Assembly (NCBI GenBank): GCA_012960105.1
Contig: DUBV01000022.1
Coordinates: 62,001-126,000 of the forward strand
DNA length: 64,000 nt
From: Thiotrichaceae bacterium
Lineage (GTDB): Bacteria > Pseudomonadota > Gammaproteobacteria > Eutrophobiales > Eutrophobiaceae
Direction: 5' to 3'
Shown piece after piece: positions 62,606 to 64,000 of the stretch. The number at the start of each line of letters is the position of its first letter. The first letter of the stretch is position 1. The notes beneath the pieces are model-generated. The model saw nothing but the letters and a program-made list of their open reading frames with translations, was not told the origin of the DNA and did not search any database. Position numbers and translations under genes: made by a program.

Positions 62606-64000
62606 CGATATCGTTACAGGGCGTTAGCGTATCTCGTGGCATTGCCATTGGCCCTGTGCATATCATTCAGCACGATCAAATTGATGTTCGTGAATACAAT
62701 ATAGAAAGAACTCAACTCGAAGATGAAATTTCTCGTTTTAATGATGCAATAGCTAATGCTCGCCAACAGCTGCGTGCAATACGTGATCATATTCCAAGTT
62801 CAACATCCGTAGATATATCTGCCTTCATAGATACGCACCTGTTAATGCTTGAAGACATCGCATTAACTGAAGAGCCAAAACGTATTATTAAAGAACAATT
62901 ATGTAATGCTGAATGGGCACTTAAATTACAGCGTGATGCTTTAGTTAGTGTCTTTGATGAAATGGCAGATGCTTATCTCAGTACTCGAAGAGATGATGTT
63001 GATCATGTTGTAAATCGAATCTTACGACTACTGCTAAAGCAAAAACCTTTGCTACATGAAGTACCGGAAGATCATTTAAAAAATAAAATTATTATAGCCG
63101 GTGATCTGACGCCTGCTGATACAGTACTGATGCAGCATTATGGTATCGCTGCATTTGCAACAGAATTTGGTGGGCCAACATCACATACAGCCATTCTCGC
63201 TCGTAGCCTGGGCATCCCTGCTATCGTTGGTTTACATAATGCTAGACGCTTTATAAAAAACAGTGACCAGGCCATTATCGATGGCAGTACCGGCACAGTA
63301 TTAATTAATCCCGATAAAAAAACTCAGCTTTTTTACGAAAAGAAACAAAAAGAAGTAAAACGTTATTACTCTTCACTGAAAAAACTTAAAAATGCCCCGA
63401 CTGAATCTATCGATGGAATTACCGTTGAACTCATGGCAAATATTGAATTACCTAAAGACTTTGATACGGTAAGAAATGTTGGCGCAAAAGGAGTAGGTTT
63501 ATATCGAACTGAATTTCTTTACATGAATCGTGAGTCGCCTCCTGAAGAAGAAGAACATTTTGAAACTTATATAGCGGTAATTAAAGCCTTGCGTGGTTTG
63601 CCTTTAACCATACGCACTCTTGATTTAGGCGCAGACAAACAAGTAGACGGCGCCGGCAAACAAACTGGCTCGGTTAAATCCAATCCGGCATTGGGCTTAC
63701 GTGCGGTCAGATTATGTTTGCGAGAACCTGAACTCTTTAGACCGCAATTACGCGCGATGCTAAGAGCATCAGCACATGGGCCGGTACGAATCATGGTTCC
63801 AATGCTAACCAACACACAGGAAATGCAACAAGTACTGCAAATGATCGACGATTTAAAAGCCGGTCTTGATGCTGATTCAATCGCCTATGACCCCGATATA
63901 CAAATTGGCGGCATGATAGAAGTACCCGCTGCCGCAATTTGCGCAGATATCTTTGCAAAAAAACTGGATTTTCTATCTATTGGAACAAATGACCTTATCC
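62602..64000 (+). CDS. ptsI: Phosphoenolpyruvate-protein phosphotransferase (enzyme I), 5' part
   Basis: The frame starts at the ATG overlapping the HPr stop and runs off the window after about 466 codons; the whole protein is usually about 570-590 residues. It begins LQGVSVSRGIAIGPV, lacks a GAF domain (so it is of PtsI not PtsP form), has the active His in GGPTSHTAILARSLG (near residue 193), and the PEP-binding part YRTEFLYMNR and KLDFLSIGTNDL at the edge. It takes phosphate from PEP and passes it to HPr. Confidence 0.95.
   Translation, partial: MTISLQGVSVSRGIAIGPVHIIQHDQIDVREYNIERTQLEDEISRFNDAIANARQQLRAIRDHIPSSTSVDISAFIDTHLLMLEDIALTEEPKRIIKEQLCNAEWALKLQRDALVSVFDEMADAYLSTRRDDVDHVVNRILRLLLKQKPLLHEVPEDHLKNKIIIAGDLTPADTVLMQHYGIAAFATEFGGPTSHTAILARSLGIPAIVGLHNARRFIKNSDQAIIDGSTGTVLINPDKKTQLFYEKKQKEVKRYYSSLKKLKNAPTESIDGITVELMANIELPKDFDTVRNVGAKGVGLYRTEFLYMNRESPPEEEEHFETYIAVIKALRGLPLTIRTLDLGADKQVDGAGKQTGSVKSNPALGLRAVRLCLREPELFRPQLRAMLRASAHGPVRIMVPMLTNTQEMQQVLQMIDDLKAGLDADSIAYDPDIQIGGMIEVPAAAICADIFAKKLDFLSIGTNDLI

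Noticed and set aside
1-64000. CRISPR array, prophage, integrase or complete insertion sequence
   Set aside because: No regularly spaced repeats, phage genes, recombinases or transposases are visible; mobile traces are limited to short non-coding repeats.

Overview
The window is a 64 kb piece of a gammaproteobacterial chromosome, AT-rich (roughly 40% GC by eye) and mostly well-conserved core genes. Several blocks are classical gammaproteobacterial neighbourhoods: proA-nadD-rsfS-rlmH, yebC-ruvC-ruvA-ruvB-ybgC-tolQRAB-pal-cpoB-queE-queC, and CaCA antiporter-kdsD-kdsC-lptC-lptA-lptB-rpoN-hpf-ptsN-rapZ. Metabolic hints (a membrane pyrophosphatase of the K+-dependent type, a pyrophosphate-type phosphofructokinase, orphan soxYZ, a MEDS sensor remnant) suit a sulfur-oxidising or methylotrophic lineage such as a Thiotrichales/Piscirickettsiaceae relative, but the species cannot be fixed from the sequence alone.

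Layout. 1-4.5 kb: end of proA, nadD, rsfS, rlmH, rdgC, a 151-bp repeat with perfect terminal inverted repeats, maf, and two unknown genes. 4.7-9.4 kb: hppA with a strong terminator, a hypoxanthine-DNA-glycosylase-type gene, then a minus-strand pair (RhlA/PhaG-like alpha/beta-hydrolase plus JmjC-type cupin). 9.4-16.8 kb: a minus-strand five-gene set, pqiA-pqiB-pqiC-LolA-like-MMPL exporter, the exporter carrying a C-terminal cyclic-nucleotide-binding domain; a mobile-looking repeat sits between pqiA and pqiB. 17.1-21.7 kb: a five-domain c-di-GMP enzyme, a start-less MEDS domain and a methyltransferase. 21.8-25.4 kb (minus): PPi-PFK, DsbA/FrnE-like protein, SulP transporter. 25.5-29 kb: second copy of the pqi-type repeat, bepA-type protease, soxY, soxZ, CPBP protease, a long imperfect palindrome. 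29-31.5 kb (minus): tRNA-Lys(UUU), OprP-type porin, TupA-type tungstate-binding protein.

31.7-47.4 kb is plus-strand housekeeping: FmdB-type zinc ribbon, DUF502, aspS, nadA, a PAS/degenerate-GGDEF protein, yebC, ruvCAB (with two small genes between ruvA and ruvB), tol-pal, queE, queC. 47.6-48.8 kb holds three small genes. 48.8-52.9 kb (minus) is a cell-wall block: an MltF-like lytic transglycosylase with two substrate-binding domains, murU and amgK. A reversed second copy of the first repeat follows. 53.2-64 kb runs from lipopolysaccharide assembly (kdsD, kdsC, lptCAB) through rpoN and hpf into a regulatory phosphotransferase set (ptsN, hprK, rapZ, EIIA-Man, HPr, and an enzyme I gene cut by the window edge) with no sugar permease.

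The most unusual parts are the PqiABC/LolA-like/MMPL-cNMP gene set, which looks like a composite envelope lipid-trafficking system, the two families of short non-coding repeats with inverted termini, the duplicated-sensor lytic transglycosylase, and the broken MEDS gene. No rRNA, CRISPR array, prophage, integrase or complete insertion sequence was seen.
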